Origin: JAZLJD01 sp045617725
GTDB taxonomy: Bacteria; Bacillota; Clostridia; Lachnospirales; Lachnospiraceae
Direction: 5' to 3'
NCBI GenBank assembly: GCA_045617725.1
Contig: JAZLJD010000045.1
Coordinates: forward strand, 1-64,000
DNA: 64,000 nucleotides
Made by a program: the position numbers and the translations under genes. Below, piece by piece: positions 24,176-33,545 of this stretch; within the stretch, counting starts at the first letter, position 1, and each line of letters starts with the position of its first letter. The notes beneath the pieces are model-generated. The model was not told the origin of the DNA. It saw nothing but the letters and a program-made list of their open reading frames with translations, and did not search any database.

Positions 24176-25943
24176 CAGTCTGAATGATAATCAGCGTGCA
24201 GCTGTAACTGCTCCTTTGGGCCCGGCTATCGTAATAGCCGGGCCGGGAAGCGGTAAAACAAAAGTCATTTTATCTCGTCTCTTTTATCTGACAGATGTAT
24301 TACACGTCGATGCATCTGAAATCTTAACCATTTCTTTTACAAGAGCCTCCTGTGATGAGCTGCGAGGCAGGATTCGAAGTTTTCCTTTTTATCATTCTGA
24401 GAAACACGAAGTATTGATTGAGCATGTTTATACTTTTCATGCACTTTTTTTGAAATCATTAAAAGAGTTTCATATCCTTTCAGACTCGGCTTTTGCGACG
24501 GAATGGGACAAACAGAAGCTCCTTTATGATGCTGTACTTAAAATTAATCGAATGAATCAATTTGATACGCATGAGAAATTTCTGGAATTTGCACAGGACT
24601 TTCTTCATGAAGTTTCAAGATACAAGAATCTTCAGGGGGATTTTCATCAGGATATGATGGAAGAAGAGGAATTCCTTGTTTATTTTGATGCATTTGACAG
24701 TGAAATGAAGAGAGCAGGAAAGGCCGATTATGATGATTTTGCGCTTCTTTTACTTAATGAACTAAGAAGTAATGCGCACCTTAAGGCAAAGCTTAGAAGT
24801 AAATACAGTTATATCTTAATCGATGAGTTTCAGGATATTAATCCCATACAGTATGACATTATCAGACTCATGCTGAACGAGAATCGGAATATTATGGTGG
24901 TAGGGGATGACGATCAGGCAATATATGCATTTCGCGGTGCTGCCAATAAATGCCTTTTAGGCTTTAAAGAGGATTTTAGGAATGTTAAGGAATATTACTT
25001 AAATCAAAACTACCGCTCTGACTGCAATATTGTAAAAACGTCCCTGCGACTTATTCAAAATAATCAAAACAGGGTAAAAAAGGAACTGAATTCGGTATCA
25101 AACGAACCGGGAGATATACAGTATCGTTCATTTGAAAATTCGGACTTTATGTATGAGGATATTCTGTCACTTATAAAGGAACTCAAGGGAAGTATCGGAA
25201 TCCTTACCCGAACGAACTATGAAAAGGAAAAGGTGAGGGCTCTTGTTGAAGAAAAACTGCCCTCATATTATAATACGGAGGAAGTGGAAGCGCTCTCACT
25301 AATTTATCATTTTTTACAATACGCGCAGAACCATAGCAGAAGAGAACTCCTTTTTTGCCTTAAATACATCCCGGAAGTTACCAGAAGTATGCTGAGGGAG
25401 CCTTTGGTTGAACCCTTATCCCTCCTTGAGAATACTTACAAGTGCCCGTTCATTCAAGATACGGTCGCCGGGATTCTGTGGGCTCTTGCGTATGTAAGAA
25501 AAGGGAATATGATTTTAGACGCAGCCGTAATCCTGGACTGTTTTTATAACACGGATAATCTTAAATTCCGGAAACGGATTCTTGAAATCGTAGCCGGCCT
25601 TAAAGATGAATATGAACTTGAACATATCATTTCAGGCAGCAAAGAGCGACTTCCCATTTATGTGTATCATACGGAATACAATACGGTTTCCATTCTGACG
25701 GCGCATGCTTCGAAGGGCCTCGAATTTGATGCGGTGATTCTTCCTAACGTAAATGAGGGGAATTATCCTAAAAAATCAAGAAACATGACCATTATGGAGG
25801 AAGAGAGAAGGTTGTTTTATGTGGCATTGACAAGGGCCAGGCATAATTTGTTCCTGTATTACATAAAAAACAGTTCAAGGAAACCGGATGTTTCACATTT
25901 TATAGAAGATATGTCGGAGGAAACGAAAACCCATGAAATTTGA
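24159..25943 (+). CDS. UvrD/Rep-type superfamily 1A DNA helicase
   Basis: A 594-residue ATP-dependent 3'-5' helicase, read from TTG 24159 (AAGG at 24150-24153), overlapping gltX. Motifs in order: Q motif LNDNQRAAV, Walker A GPGSGKT (28-34), DEFQD (222-226), GDDDQAIYAFRGA, YRS, HASKGLEFDAVILPNVNEG and RRLFYVALTRAR. It is shorter than UvrD/PcrA (about 700-750), lacking a C-terminal extension and having a reduced 2B subdomain. Probably a repair or recombination helicase; the exact subfamily is unclear. Confidence 0.93.
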   Translation: MQSYLNSLNDNQRAAVTAPLGPAIVIAGPGSGKTKVILSRLFYLTDVLHVDASEILTISFTRASCDELRGRIRSFPFYHSEKHEVLIEHVYTFHALFLKSLKEFHILSDSAFATEWDKQKLLYDAVLKINRMNQFDTHEKFLEFAQDFLHEVSRYKNLQGDFHQDMMEEEEFLVYFDAFDSEMKRAGKADYDDFALLLLNELRSNAHLKAKLRSKYSYILIDEFQDINPIQYDIIRLMLNENRNIMVVGDDDQAIYAFRGAANKCLLGFKEDFRNVKEYYLNQNYRSDCNIVKTSLRLIQNNQNRVKKELNSVSNEPGDIQYRSFENSDFMYEDILSLIKELKGSIGILTRTNYEKEKVRALVEEKLPSYYNTEEVEALSLIYHFLQYAQNHSRRELLFCLKYIPEVTRSMLREPLVEPLSLLENTYKCPFIQDTVAGILWALAYVRKGNMILDAAVILDCFYNTDNLKFRKRILEIVAGLKDEYELEHIISGSKERLPIYVYHTEYNTVSILTAHASKGLEFDAVILPNVNEGNYPKKSRNMTIMEEERRLFYVALTRARHNLFLYYIKNSSRKPDVSHFIEDMSEETKTHEI

Positions 25944-26412
25944 ATCGGTAAATGAACCTATGCAGCTTGGCTTTGATGATTGTGTCATGCATTTTGTAAA
26001 GATCGGGGAGGATGTCCTTATTGAAGCGGAGGCGCTGATTATCAAAGCATACAATTCCCAGAATCAGAATTACACGGACAGCTATGCAGATACGTCGGAA
26101 CTGCTGTTTGAAAAAGGCCGCATTAAGTCCATCGTAAAGGAAGGATATAAACAATACGATGCAATGGATCGACTTGTTCATGAAACTATGGATGAAACCA
26201 TAAAGGAAGAGGACTATGATAAGGTAATGAAGGAATTTCAGAATGCGTATTTGTTCTCTTTGTGCCAAAAAGAAAACGAATACATATTGCGTATTGAAAT
26301 TCCGATGGAAGAGGATTCCCAAAAGCCCTGCAATGACACATATGAAATCAACATCATTGCAGAAGCTTTTAAGGTATCTTTTGATAGATTTTTAAATCGT
26401 GTACAGTACTGA
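25933..26412 (+). CDS. Hypothetical protein coupled to the helicase
   Basis: A 159-residue acidic, soluble protein of unknown family. Its ATG lies 11 bases inside the end of the helicase gene, with GGAGGAAAC upstream, so it is translated with it. Visible features are an N-terminal beta-rich part (QLGFDDCVMHFVKIGEDVLI) and a helical middle (DRLVHETMDETIKEEDYDKVMKEF). No cysteine cluster, nucleotide-binding motif or membrane segment is seen. Confidence 0.7.
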   Translation: MKFESVNEPMQLGFDDCVMHFVKIGEDVLIEAEALIIKAYNSQNQNYTDSYADTSELLFEKGRIKSIVKEGYKQYDAMDRLVHETMDETIKEEDYDKVMKEFQNAYLFSLCQKENEYILRIEIPMEEDSQKPCNDTYEINIIAEAFKVSFDRFLNRVQY

Positions 26413-26429
26413 AATGAAGGGGACGGGGA

Positions 26430-26768
26430 TTATTCTTCGTCCTCTTCTTCAACGATTTCGTCGAATTCAACGCCGTCTAAGTATTCATCAAAGGCGTCTT
26501 CAACCGCTTCGTATTCTTCCTCATTTTCTTCGGGAATATTCTCAATCCTGGGTTCCGCGTTCGGATCCTTCATATCCTCGAAATAACGATAGAACCATAC
26601 TTCGCCGTCATCGTTGTTACCGTCTTCGTCAAGCGGCATAAGTGCAATGTAGTCCTGACCGTTCACTTCCAAAATGGTGACAATCGCACAGGTAACGGTG
26701 CAGTCATCCAGGACGATATCGACAGTCATTTCTTCATCATCGTATCCGTTAGATTTCTTTTTGCCCAT
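26430..26768 (-). CDS. DUF1292 family protein
   Basis: A 112-residue, extremely acidic protein. The core VDIVLDDCTVTCAIVTILEVNGQDYIALMPLDE is typical of DUF1292 (YrzB-like), a small beta-rich family of unknown function widespread in Firmicutes. The tail is a run of Glu and Asp (EEEDEE at the end). Its stop is 17 bases from the end of the convergent hypothetical gene. ACGGAGAAT precedes the ATG, and a good minus-strand promoter lies further upstream. Confidence 0.9.
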   Translation of the reverse strand: MGKKKSNGYDDEEMTVDIVLDDCTVTCAIVTILEVNGQDYIALMPLDEDGNNDDGEVWFYRYFEDMKDPNAEPRIENIPEENEEEYEAVEDAFDEYLDGVEFDEIVEEEDEE

Positions 26769-26815
26769 AGTTATTCTCCGTTTTTATATTATTTCCGTTT
26801 GGATTTAATATGTGT

Positions 26816-26844
26816 ATTTTATCTTTTACACGACCCAAAAACAA
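26816..26844 (-). promoter_or_regulatory. Promoter for the DUF1292 gene
   Basis: On the minus strand, TTGTTT (26844-26839) and TAAAAT (26821-26816) are 17 bases apart, 47 bases before the ATG. Confidence 0.5.
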
Positions 26845-26863
26845 GGTGGCTTTTTATAGTTTT

Positions 26864-26893
26864 TTGCACAAATTTATAAGATGATATGATAAT
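26864..26893 (+). promoter_or_regulatory. Promoter for the GH13-like gene, near-leaderless
   Basis: TTGCAC (26864-26869) is followed after 18 bases by GATAAT (26888-26893), or after 15 bases by TATGAT (26885-26890). The expected start of transcription (about 26898-26901) is within a few bases of the ATG at 26902, and no ribosome-binding site is present. Confidence 0.4.
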
Positions 26894-26901
26894 ATATTGA
26901 T

Positions 26902-28713
26902 ATGTGTGAATTTAAGATAAAGAAAAACAAAATCATGTATGATACAGCCTTTACAGGTGTGTTCAGTAAAGGAAATAAGCTGATTATACGGTATCCGATG
27001 TATTCCGAGGACCTCAGTTTTTCTTTTTATGCAAATAAAAAGCCGTTCGTGCTTTCAGACTGTCTGTTCTCAATAACTCTCAAAAAGGAAGATTACAAGG
27101 GCGGAATCGCAGCGGTCACAATCGAACTAAACTGTTGCGACGTTTTGCCTTATGCATATGTTCTGTCTAAGGGCGATATGCCGGTAGCCGATCCTTATAC
27201 AAAGGAGCTTACGGAAGAGGGAAGCGAGTATTTCAATCGGATTGTTCCTCTTAAATGTCATAAGTCGCAGGGCAGTACGATTAAGGTAAAGGATCTCGTT
27301 ACCTACTGCATTCATGTAAAGGGCTTTACGGCATCCTGTGAAGCTTTGCAGGAGAAGGCCGGTACCTTTGAAGGAATCATCCAAAAACTCGATTACTTAA
27401 AGCAGCTTTCCGTGAATTGCATTGAATTAATGCCGGCGTATGAGTTTAAGTCGCAGGAAGATGAACCCGGAGTCCGGACGATTGATTTTGCAATGAAACA
27501 TTGCTTTGATACGGAACGGAAAGAAACAAAAAGTGTGAATTACTGGGGATATAAACCGGGGTTTTACATGGCTCCGAAAGCCGCTTATGCAGGAGGGGAA
27601 TCTGCGTCCGAAAGCTTCATGAAACTTAGTAAGGCACTTCATAAAGCACGGATGAAGCTTGTTATGCAACTGTATTTTCCGGAATCGGTACCTCTTTCCT
27701 ATATTCGGGAAGTATTACATTTTTACGTACTTTATTACGGCGTGGACGGGTTCCATATCTATGGCAATTCGAATGTGCCGGAACTTTTTGCGGGCGATGC
27801 CATCCTTCAAAATACGATATTGATTCTGAACGATTTCTCCAAGGAGCGGTATTACTCCCTGACGGGCAAGGATCCTCTTTTGAAGGAACGAATTGCCATA
27901 TTGAATCTTGAAGACAGAAATACATTAAGGTGTGTGCTGAAATCCGATGCAGGCAGTCTTCAGGACTATATTGCTTTTTGCAGAACTCCCGTGATTGATT
28001 ATCCGAGGAGCGTTTATATAACATCGCATGATGGGTTCACAATGAACGATCTTGTTACCTATAACCGTAAGCACAACGAAGCGAACGGGGAATTGAACCG
28101 CGACGGCGAGGACTACAACTGTTCGTGGAACTGCGGCGAGGAGGGCGAAACCGAGGATACGCACGTCAATTATCTTCGCATGAAGCAGATTCATAACATA
28201 CAGAAGATGCTTCTTATGAATCGCGGTATGATTTATCTTATGATGGGAGATGAAGTAAGACGTTCGCAAAAGGGCAATAACAATCCGTACTGTCAGGACA
28301 ATGCTATTTCCTATTTCGACTGGAACTTTGGAAAAATACAATCGGATACCCTGAAGGAATTCATTAGGCTCATGCAATTGCGTACTTCCCTTAAGTTATG
28401 GAATGCCGATGAGGATTATGCACTGTTTAATGCGATTGATAAAACCAATCCGGATCTTTCTTTCCATTCAAAACGCAGTTTCTGTATCGGAAGTGGCGAT
28501 GAATACAGCATAGGAATGTTGTATTCGGATGCAGGCAATACCGTTTTGGTAGCGTATAATTTCGGATGGAAGAGTGCGCAGATAAGCCTGCCATCCCTGA
28601 TTAAGGCGGGACATTTTAGGTTTGCCGGTGGAATACACAGGGACGGTGCCATGATGAAAGACCAGACGCTTGTTTTACGTCCAAGATCAAGCTGCATACT
28701 GATATACGATTAA
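26902..28713 (+). CDS. GH13 isoamylase/GlgX-like protein, catalytically degenerate
   Basis: A 603-residue protein with a beta-sandwich N-terminal region (to about 140), a GH13 alpha/beta barrel and a C-terminal beta domain. The isoamylase/GlgX hallmarks HDGFTMNDLVTYNRKHNEAN (from H376), NCGEEGETED, MGDEVRRSQKGNNNPYCQDN are intact. However the nucleophile motif, normally GFRxDxxxxH, reads GFHIYGNSN, so Tyr287 replaces the catalytic Asp. The segment that should carry the acid/base Glu also appears shortened. It therefore probably binds alpha-glucan rather than cleaving it. There is no signal peptide. Confidence 0.8.
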   Translation: MCEFKIKKNKIMYDTAFTGVFSKGNKLIIRYPMYSEDLSFSFYANKKPFVLSDCLFSITLKKEDYKGGIAAVTIELNCCDVLPYAYVLSKGDMPVADPYTKELTEEGSEYFNRIVPLKCHKSQGSTIKVKDLVTYCIHVKGFTASCEALQEKAGTFEGIIQKLDYLKQLSVNCIELMPAYEFKSQEDEPGVRTIDFAMKHCFDTERKETKSVNYWGYKPGFYMAPKAAYAGGESASESFMKLSKALHKARMKLVMQLYFPESVPLSYIREVLHFYVLYYGVDGFHIYGNSNVPELFAGDAILQNTILILNDFSKERYYSLTGKDPLLKERIAILNLEDRNTLRCVLKSDAGSLQDYIAFCRTPVIDYPRSVYITSHDGFTMNDLVTYNRKHNEANGELNRDGEDYNCSWNCGEEGETEDTHVNYLRMKQIHNIQKMLLMNRGMIYLMMGDEVRRSQKGNNNPYCQDNAISYFDWNFGKIQSDTLKEFIRLMQLRTSLKLWNADEDYALFNAIDKTNPDLSFHSKRSFCIGSGDEYSIGMLYSDAGNTVLVAYNFGWKSAQISLPSLIKAGHFRFAGGIHRDGAMMKDQTLVLRPRSSCILIYD

Positions 28714-28743
28714 TTGACACAATCTTAGATATAATTGTATAAT
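28714..28743 (+). promoter_or_regulatory. Promoter for trpS
   Basis: TTGACA (28714-28719) and TATAAT (28738-28743) are 18 bases apart, 41 bases before the trpS ATG. Too short for a T-box leader. Confidence 0.8.
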
Positions 28744-28784
28744 AATTTGTTAGATTACATTAAGAATATTTGGAGGAACAAAAC

Positions 28785-29789
28785 ATGATAGATGGTAAGA
28801 AAGTGCTTTTCAGCGGTATGCAGGCAACCGGTACACTGCAGCTTGGAAATTACCTGGGAGCATTAAAGAACTGGCTTGATTTGAGCAATGAATACGAGTG
28901 TTTTTATTCCGTCGTGGATTTACATTCCATTACGGTTCGTCAGGATCCTGCAGAGCTTAGAAAGCGTGCAAGAAATCTGCTTACCCTTTATATTGCCGCA
29001 GGACTTGATCCGGAGAAGAACTGCATCTATTATCAGTCCCATGTATCCGGTCATGCAGAGCTTTCCTGGATTCTCAATTGCTTTACTTATATGGGTGAAT
29101 TAAATCGTATGACCCAGTTTAAGGACAAGAGCCAGAAACATGCCGATAACATCAACGCCGGACTTTTTACCTATCCCGTTCTGATGGCTGCCGATATCCT
29201 GTTATATCAGGCGGATGTGGTTCCCGTAGGTAAGGACCAGCTTCAGCACCTTGAAATCACGAGAGATATTGCAGAACGTTTCAATGCGATTTACGGCGAT
29301 GTATTTACGATCCCCGAGCCTTATGTTGGCAAGGTAGGCGCCAAGATTATGTCCTTACAGGAGCCCACCAAAAAGATGTCTAAGTCGGACGAGAATCCCA
29401 ATGCCAGCATCTACCTGATGGATGACCCGGATACCATCATCCGTAAGTTTAAGAGAGCCGTTACCGATTCCGAGGCCTGCATCCGTTATACGGAGGAACA
29501 GCCCGGTATTCGTAACCTTATTGACATTTACAGTGCTTGTACAGGAAAGACTCCCGAGGAAGTTGTCAAAGAGTTTGACGGCTTCGGCTATGGAGATTTT
29601 AAGCTTGCAGTTGGTGAAGCAGTTGCTTCCATGCTTAAGCCTGTACAGGATCGTTACTATGATTTGCAGAAAAATAAAGACTTTATCGACAGCGTAATCA
29701 AGAACAATGCCGAGAAAGCGAATTATTACGCACAGAAGACCTTAAGAAAGGTTCAGAAGAAGGTTGGTTTCCCGGAGAAAATCCGCTAG
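28785..29789 (+). CDS. trpS: Tryptophanyl-tRNA synthetase
   Basis: A 334-residue class I enzyme charging tRNA-Trp. ATG 28785 follows GGAGGA by 8 bases; the in-frame TTG at 28770 is part of that site's surroundings and is rejected. The HIGH-equivalent is GTLQLGNYLGA (16-26) and the KMSKS motif is exact (KMSKSDENPN, from 197). Length is normal. Confidence 0.97.
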   Translation: MIDGKKVLFSGMQATGTLQLGNYLGALKNWLDLSNEYECFYSVVDLHSITVRQDPAELRKRARNLLTLYIAAGLDPEKNCIYYQSHVSGHAELSWILNCFTYMGELNRMTQFKDKSQKHADNINAGLFTYPVLMAADILLYQADVVPVGKDQLQHLEITRDIAERFNAIYGDVFTIPEPYVGKVGAKIMSLQEPTKKMSKSDENPNASIYLMDDPDTIIRKFKRAVTDSEACIRYTEEQPGIRNLIDIYSACTGKTPEEVVKEFDGFGYGDFKLAVGEAVASMLKPVQDRYYDLQKNKDFIDSVIKNNAEKANYYAQKTLRKVQKKVGFPEKIR

Positions 29790-29810
29790 TTCAATTTGTG
29801 AGGTGTGAGT

Positions 29811-30863
29811 ATGGCGTCAGGTAAATATGTAGCTTATATTTCTTCCTATACCATGCAGGATAAGCATGGAATCCGTATCTTTGATGTGGATATGAAGAAT
29901 GGTCTTTTGATACCCAAAAGAGAAGTCGAAATAACCAATTCCTCCTATATTACAATATCTCACAACAAGGAATTCTTATATTCCATTACGGACCTGGGAG
30001 TTGAAACCTACAAAATCCTGGAAGACGGGGACCTGGAGTTTAAGAAGCTTTCGTCGATTAACGGCATGAGAGGATGTTATATTTCTACGGACTATACGGA
30101 TTCCTTTCTTTTTGTCACCGGATATCATGACGGCAAGCTGACGGTACTTCACATAGAAGAGGACGGAACGGTAGGAGATATTTGCGAGGAAATCTACGAC
30201 AAGGGCCTCGGCATTATTTCCGAGAAGAATTCCATGCCGCATATCTGTTGTGCCAAAATGACACGTGACAATCAGTTCCTGCTTGTTGTTGACAACGGAC
30301 TGGACCACATATATGTGTACAAACTGAATGCGGAAACCGGCAAGCTGAAACTGGTTGATGTTCTTCATTCCGAAATGGAATCGGGACCGAAGCAGTTAAA
30401 GATTTCCAAGAACGGTAAATTCATTTATATCGTTCATCAGAATAAAGATTATATTGATGCTTATTCCTATAAGCTGAACGGCGAGCAGCCTGTCTTTGAG
30501 AAAATCCAGAATATTTCCACTCTGAATGAGTATCATGCATCCATGACTGCTGCCACAACGCTTAAGTTGTCCACCGATTATCATTATCTTTTAAGTGCCA
30601 ATGCCGGAGATAACAGCGTAATCGTCTATGAAATCATGAAAGAGGATGGCACGCTTCGCAAGATTTTCTGCCTCCCCATCAGCGGCGATTATCCGAAGGA
30701 TGCTGCCATATTCCCGGACAATAAGCATCTTGTTTCTCTGAATCATGAGTCCAATACTTTGAGCTTTTTCAACCTTGATCTTGAGAGAGGACTTATTGTA
30801 CTTAATGGCAAGCCGATGAAGCTTGAGAAACCGAATTGCATTATTTTCCATAGATTGAAGTAA
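29811..30863 (+). CDS. Lactonase-type seven-bladed beta-propeller protein
   Basis: A 350-residue protein with repeated blade signatures such as ITISHNKEFLYSI, KISKNGKFIYIVHQN and FPDNKHLVSLNHESNTLSFF. It matches the YncE/6-phosphogluconolactonase-like (pfam10282) propeller family. GTGAGGTG precedes the ATG at 29811; an in-frame GTG at 29805 is the alternative. There is no signal peptide. A phosphogluconolactonase role is possible but not shown; other family members only bind substrates. Confidence 0.8.
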   Translation: MASGKYVAYISSYTMQDKHGIRIFDVDMKNGLLIPKREVEITNSSYITISHNKEFLYSITDLGVETYKILEDGDLEFKKLSSINGMRGCYISTDYTDSFLFVTGYHDGKLTVLHIEEDGTVGDICEEIYDKGLGIISEKNSMPHICCAKMTRDNQFLLVVDNGLDHIYVYKLNAETGKLKLVDVLHSEMESGPKQLKISKNGKFIYIVHQNKDYIDAYSYKLNGEQPVFEKIQNISTLNEYHASMTAATTLKLSTDYHYLLSANAGDNSVIVYEIMKEDGTLRKIFCLPISGDYPKDAAIFPDNKHLVSLNHESNTLSFFNLDLERGLIVLNGKPMKLEKPNCIIFHRLK

Positions 30864-30876
30864 TACGGATTACAAA

Positions 30877-31953
30877 ATGAACGACAACTGGTACGAAAGA
30901 GTACGCAAGAAACTAAAGAAATTCGCTTCCAAAAACAAAGTCTGCAGGGGACTTGCCTTTACAGCTTTGTTTTTTGCACGCTTATTTTGGGGAATCGGCA
31001 TGTTCCTATCTGGCAATGTAATCAGAATCATGACCGGTGTCTGCTGTATTGTGTTCTTTGTCCTGTCCACCAGCTTTACTGAGATTGACAGTGCCATAGA
31101 AATAGAAGAAGTAAAAACGGAGGAACCGGTTGCGGTCAAAAATGAGCTGCCGGTTGCTATTTATAAGCCGGTTGAAACGACTACCGAGGATCCGCTTACG
31201 GATGTCCTTAAGAACGAAGATATAGAGGAAATCATCATTGATGATATAGAGGTTTACAGTGCAGACGAAGTCATTCCGGATTCGCTTGAATCGGACCTTG
31301 CTCCTTCCGAAACCTATTCCGGCGATTCCATTTTGGCAGAGAATGAGAATCGTATTATAAAAATCGATGAAGATTATGAAATAGACAAAAACGACTGGCG
31401 ACTTTTGCTTATCAATAAGCAGCATCCGGTACCCGATGATTACGAGTTTACTTTGGGAAATCTGTACGGCGGTTTGCAGTGCGACGAGAGAATTGTTGAC
31501 AATGTGCTTGCGATGATTAAGGCGGCCAAAGAGGACAAAATCAATCTTGTAATCAATTCCCCGTATCGAGACTATAACCTGCAGGTAATCCTTTTTAACA
31601 GAAAGCTTGATAAGTACATGGGTATGGGCTATTCCTACTTGGAGGCTTGCGAGATTGGAAGCAGGACCGTTACTTTACCTGGTGCTTCCGAACATCAGAT
31701 CGGACTTGCTTTTGATATCACCTGTGATTATTTCCAAAATCTTGTTGCCGCTTTTGGTGATACGGAGGCAGGCAAGTGGCTCAGAGAACATTGTAAAGAG
31801 TACGGCTTTATTATCAGGTACCCTAAGGACAAAGAATATATTACAGGCATTAATTATGAACCGTGGCATTTCCGTTATGTCGGCGTGGAAGCAGCGACGA
31901 TTATAATGGAGAATGACCTTACATTAGAAGAATTTTTGGACGAATTGGAATAA
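30877..31953 (+). CDS. VanY-type D-alanyl-D-alanine carboxypeptidase
   Basis: A 358-residue membrane-anchored peptidase. One or two hydrophobic segments (about 25-70) are followed by an acidic linker (EEVKTEEP ... IEEIIIDDIEV) and the extracellular M15B domain (about 185-358). Zinc ligands and catalytic residues are in GASEHQIGLAFDI (H273, D280) and EPWHFRY (H331). It trims the terminal D-Ala from peptidoglycan stem peptides. Vancomycin-resistance partners vanH/A/X are absent, so a housekeeping wall role is likely. Confidence 0.9.
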   Translation: MNDNWYERVRKKLKKFASKNKVCRGLAFTALFFARLFWGIGMFLSGNVIRIMTGVCCIVFFVLSTSFTEIDSAIEIEEVKTEEPVAVKNELPVAIYKPVETTTEDPLTDVLKNEDIEEIIIDDIEVYSADEVIPDSLESDLAPSETYSGDSILAENENRIIKIDEDYEIDKNDWRLLLINKQHPVPDDYEFTLGNLYGGLQCDERIVDNVLAMIKAAKEDKINLVINSPYRDYNLQVILFNRKLDKYMGMGYSYLEACEIGSRTVTLPGASEHQIGLAFDITCDYFQNLVAAFGDTEAGKWLREHCKEYGFIIRYPKDKEYITGINYEPWHFRYVGVEAATIIMENDLTLEEFLDELE

Positions 31954-31956
31954 ATT

Positions 31957-33087
31957 ATGAAATATGAAATCGTAGCAACAGACGGCATGGCCAAGCATGC
32001 TCACATGGAAACCGTACACGGCACCATAGAGACTCCTGTTTTTATGAATGTAGGAACGGTCGGTGCAATTAAAGGCGCAGTATCCACCGAGGACCTTGAG
32101 GGAATCGGTACGCAGGTGGAGCTTTCCAATACTTACCATTTGCATGTAAGAACCGGAGACAAATTAATACACGAATTCGGCGGGCTTCACAAATTCATGA
32201 ACTGGAATAAGCCCATCCTGACCGATTCGGGCGGTTTTCAGGTATTTTCACTGGCAGGTCTTCGTAAAATTACAGAGGAAGGCGTTTATTTCAATTCGCA
32301 TATTGACGGACACAAGATATTCATGGGCCCCGAGGAAAGCATGCAGATTCAATCAAATCTGGCATCGACCATTGCCATGGCATTCGATGAATGCCCTCCC
32401 AGTAAGGCGGAATATGAATATGTAAGAAAGAGCGTAGACAGAACTACAAGGTGGCTAAAGCGTTGCAAGGATGAGATGGCACGCCTTAACAGTCTTGAAA
32501 CGACCATTAATAAGGAACAGTTACTTTTTGGCATCAATCAGGGGGCTGTTTACGATGATATCCGAATTGAGCATGCAGAGGAAATCGCCGAGCTCGACCT
32601 ACCCGGATATGCAGTAGGCGGTCTGGCCGTCGGAGAATCGCATGAAGAAATGTATCACATTTTGGATGTTACGGTTCCGCATCTTCCCAAGAACAAACCC
32701 GTTTATCTGATGGGCGTGGGAACACCCTCCAATATTTTGGAGGCAGTCAGTCGAGGGGTTGATTTCTTTGACTGCGTTTATCCTTCCAGAAACGGTCGCC
32801 ACGGTCATGTATATACGAAGTTCGGCAAGCTGAATTTGTTTAACAAGCAGTATGAGCTTGATGCAAGACCGATTGAAGAGGGTTGTATGTGCCCTGCCTG
32901 CCGCAGGTATTCGCGTGCTTATATCAGACATCTGTTAAAAGCACAGGAAATGCTCGGCATGCGATTGTGTGTGCTTCATAACCTTTACTATTACAATCAT
33001 CTGATGGAACAGATTCGTACGGCAATTGACGAACACAGATACAATGACTTTATGAAAGAAACATTAAGTTTATTCGTAAGCGATTGA
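31957..33087 (+). CDS. tgt: tRNA-guanine transglycosylase
   Basis: A 376-residue enzyme that replaces G34 by a queuosine precursor in tRNAs for Asp, Asn, His and Tyr. The catalytic TDSGGFQVFS and FDCVYPSRNGRHGH loops and the zinc site CMCPACRRYSRAYIRHL with a later H are visible. It starts 4 bases after the carboxypeptidase stop. yajC follows, an order widespread in bacteria. Confidence 0.97.
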   Translation: MKYEIVATDGMAKHAHMETVHGTIETPVFMNVGTVGAIKGAVSTEDLEGIGTQVELSNTYHLHVRTGDKLIHEFGGLHKFMNWNKPILTDSGGFQVFSLAGLRKITEEGVYFNSHIDGHKIFMGPEESMQIQSNLASTIAMAFDECPPSKAEYEYVRKSVDRTTRWLKRCKDEMARLNSLETTINKEQLLFGINQGAVYDDIRIEHAEEIAELDLPGYAVGGLAVGESHEEMYHILDVTVPHLPKNKPVYLMGVGTPSNILEAVSRGVDFFDCVYPSRNGRHGHVYTKFGKLNLFNKQYELDARPIEEGCMCPACRRYSRAYIRHLLKAQEMLGMRLCVLHNLYYYNHLMEQIRTAIDEHRYNDFMKETLSLFVSD

Positions 33088-33093
33088 TAATGC

Positions 33094-33122
33094 TTGTCAT
33101 TTATAAGGTTATTGTGTAATAT
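33094..33122 (+). promoter_or_regulatory. Candidate promoter for yajC
   Basis: TTGTCA (33094-33099) and TAATAT (33117-33122) are 17 bases apart in the gap between tgt and yajC, 31 bases before the yajC ATG. Confidence 0.5.
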
Positions 33123-33152
33123 CAAATAGTATTATTTTTTAGGAGGAACACT

Positions 33153-33470
33153 ATGTTAATGTTAACTCAAAATCCCGGAGCTCAGCAGGGCGGTTGGGGA
33201 TCTATCTTAATTACGGTAGGTTATCTTGCAATTATTTTTATCGCTATGTACTTCATTATTTTCAGACCTCAGAAAAAGGAACAAAAGCGTATGGCAGCCC
33301 TTCTTTCCACTTTGGAAGCAGGCGACAGCGTACTGACCACTTCCGGATTCTATGGCACAGTCATCGATGTTTGTGATGATGATACCGTAATCGTTGAATT
33401 TGGTAATAACAAGAATTGCCGTATTCCGATGCAGAAGAGTGCAATTACACAGGTTGAGAAACCCGAATAA
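33153..33470 (+). CDS. yajC: Sec translocase accessory subunit YajC
   Basis: A 105-residue inner-membrane protein with one N-terminal helix (about 16-37) ending in FRPQKKEQKR, the family signature, and a small cytoplasmic beta domain (LEAGDSVLTTSGFYGTVIDV). It joins SecDF-YidC in the translocase. AGGAGGA precedes the ATG. A terminator follows directly, and secD/secF are not in the window. Confidence 0.95.
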   Translation: MLMLTQNPGAQQGGWGSILITVGYLAIIFIAMYFIIFRPQKKEQKRMAALLSTLEAGDSVLTTSGFYGTVIDVCDDDTVIVEFGNNKNCRIPMQKSAITQVEKPE

Positions 33471-33474
33471 GAAA

Positions 33475-33498
33475 AGGAGCACGAAAGTGCTCTTTTTT
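33475..33498 (+). terminator. Rho-independent terminator after yajC
   Basis: GAGCAC and GTGCTC pair around a GAAA tetraloop, followed by TTTTTT. Confidence 0.9.
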
Positions 33499-33545
33499 AA
33501 TGCATACGAATCGGGGATGTGAGATATATAACTGGCAATAAATAT

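Noticed and set aside
30877..31953. Vancomycin resistance gene (vanY)
   Set aside because: No vanH, vanA/B, vanX or vanRS genes are near; VanY-type carboxypeptidases are common housekeeping wall enzymes.
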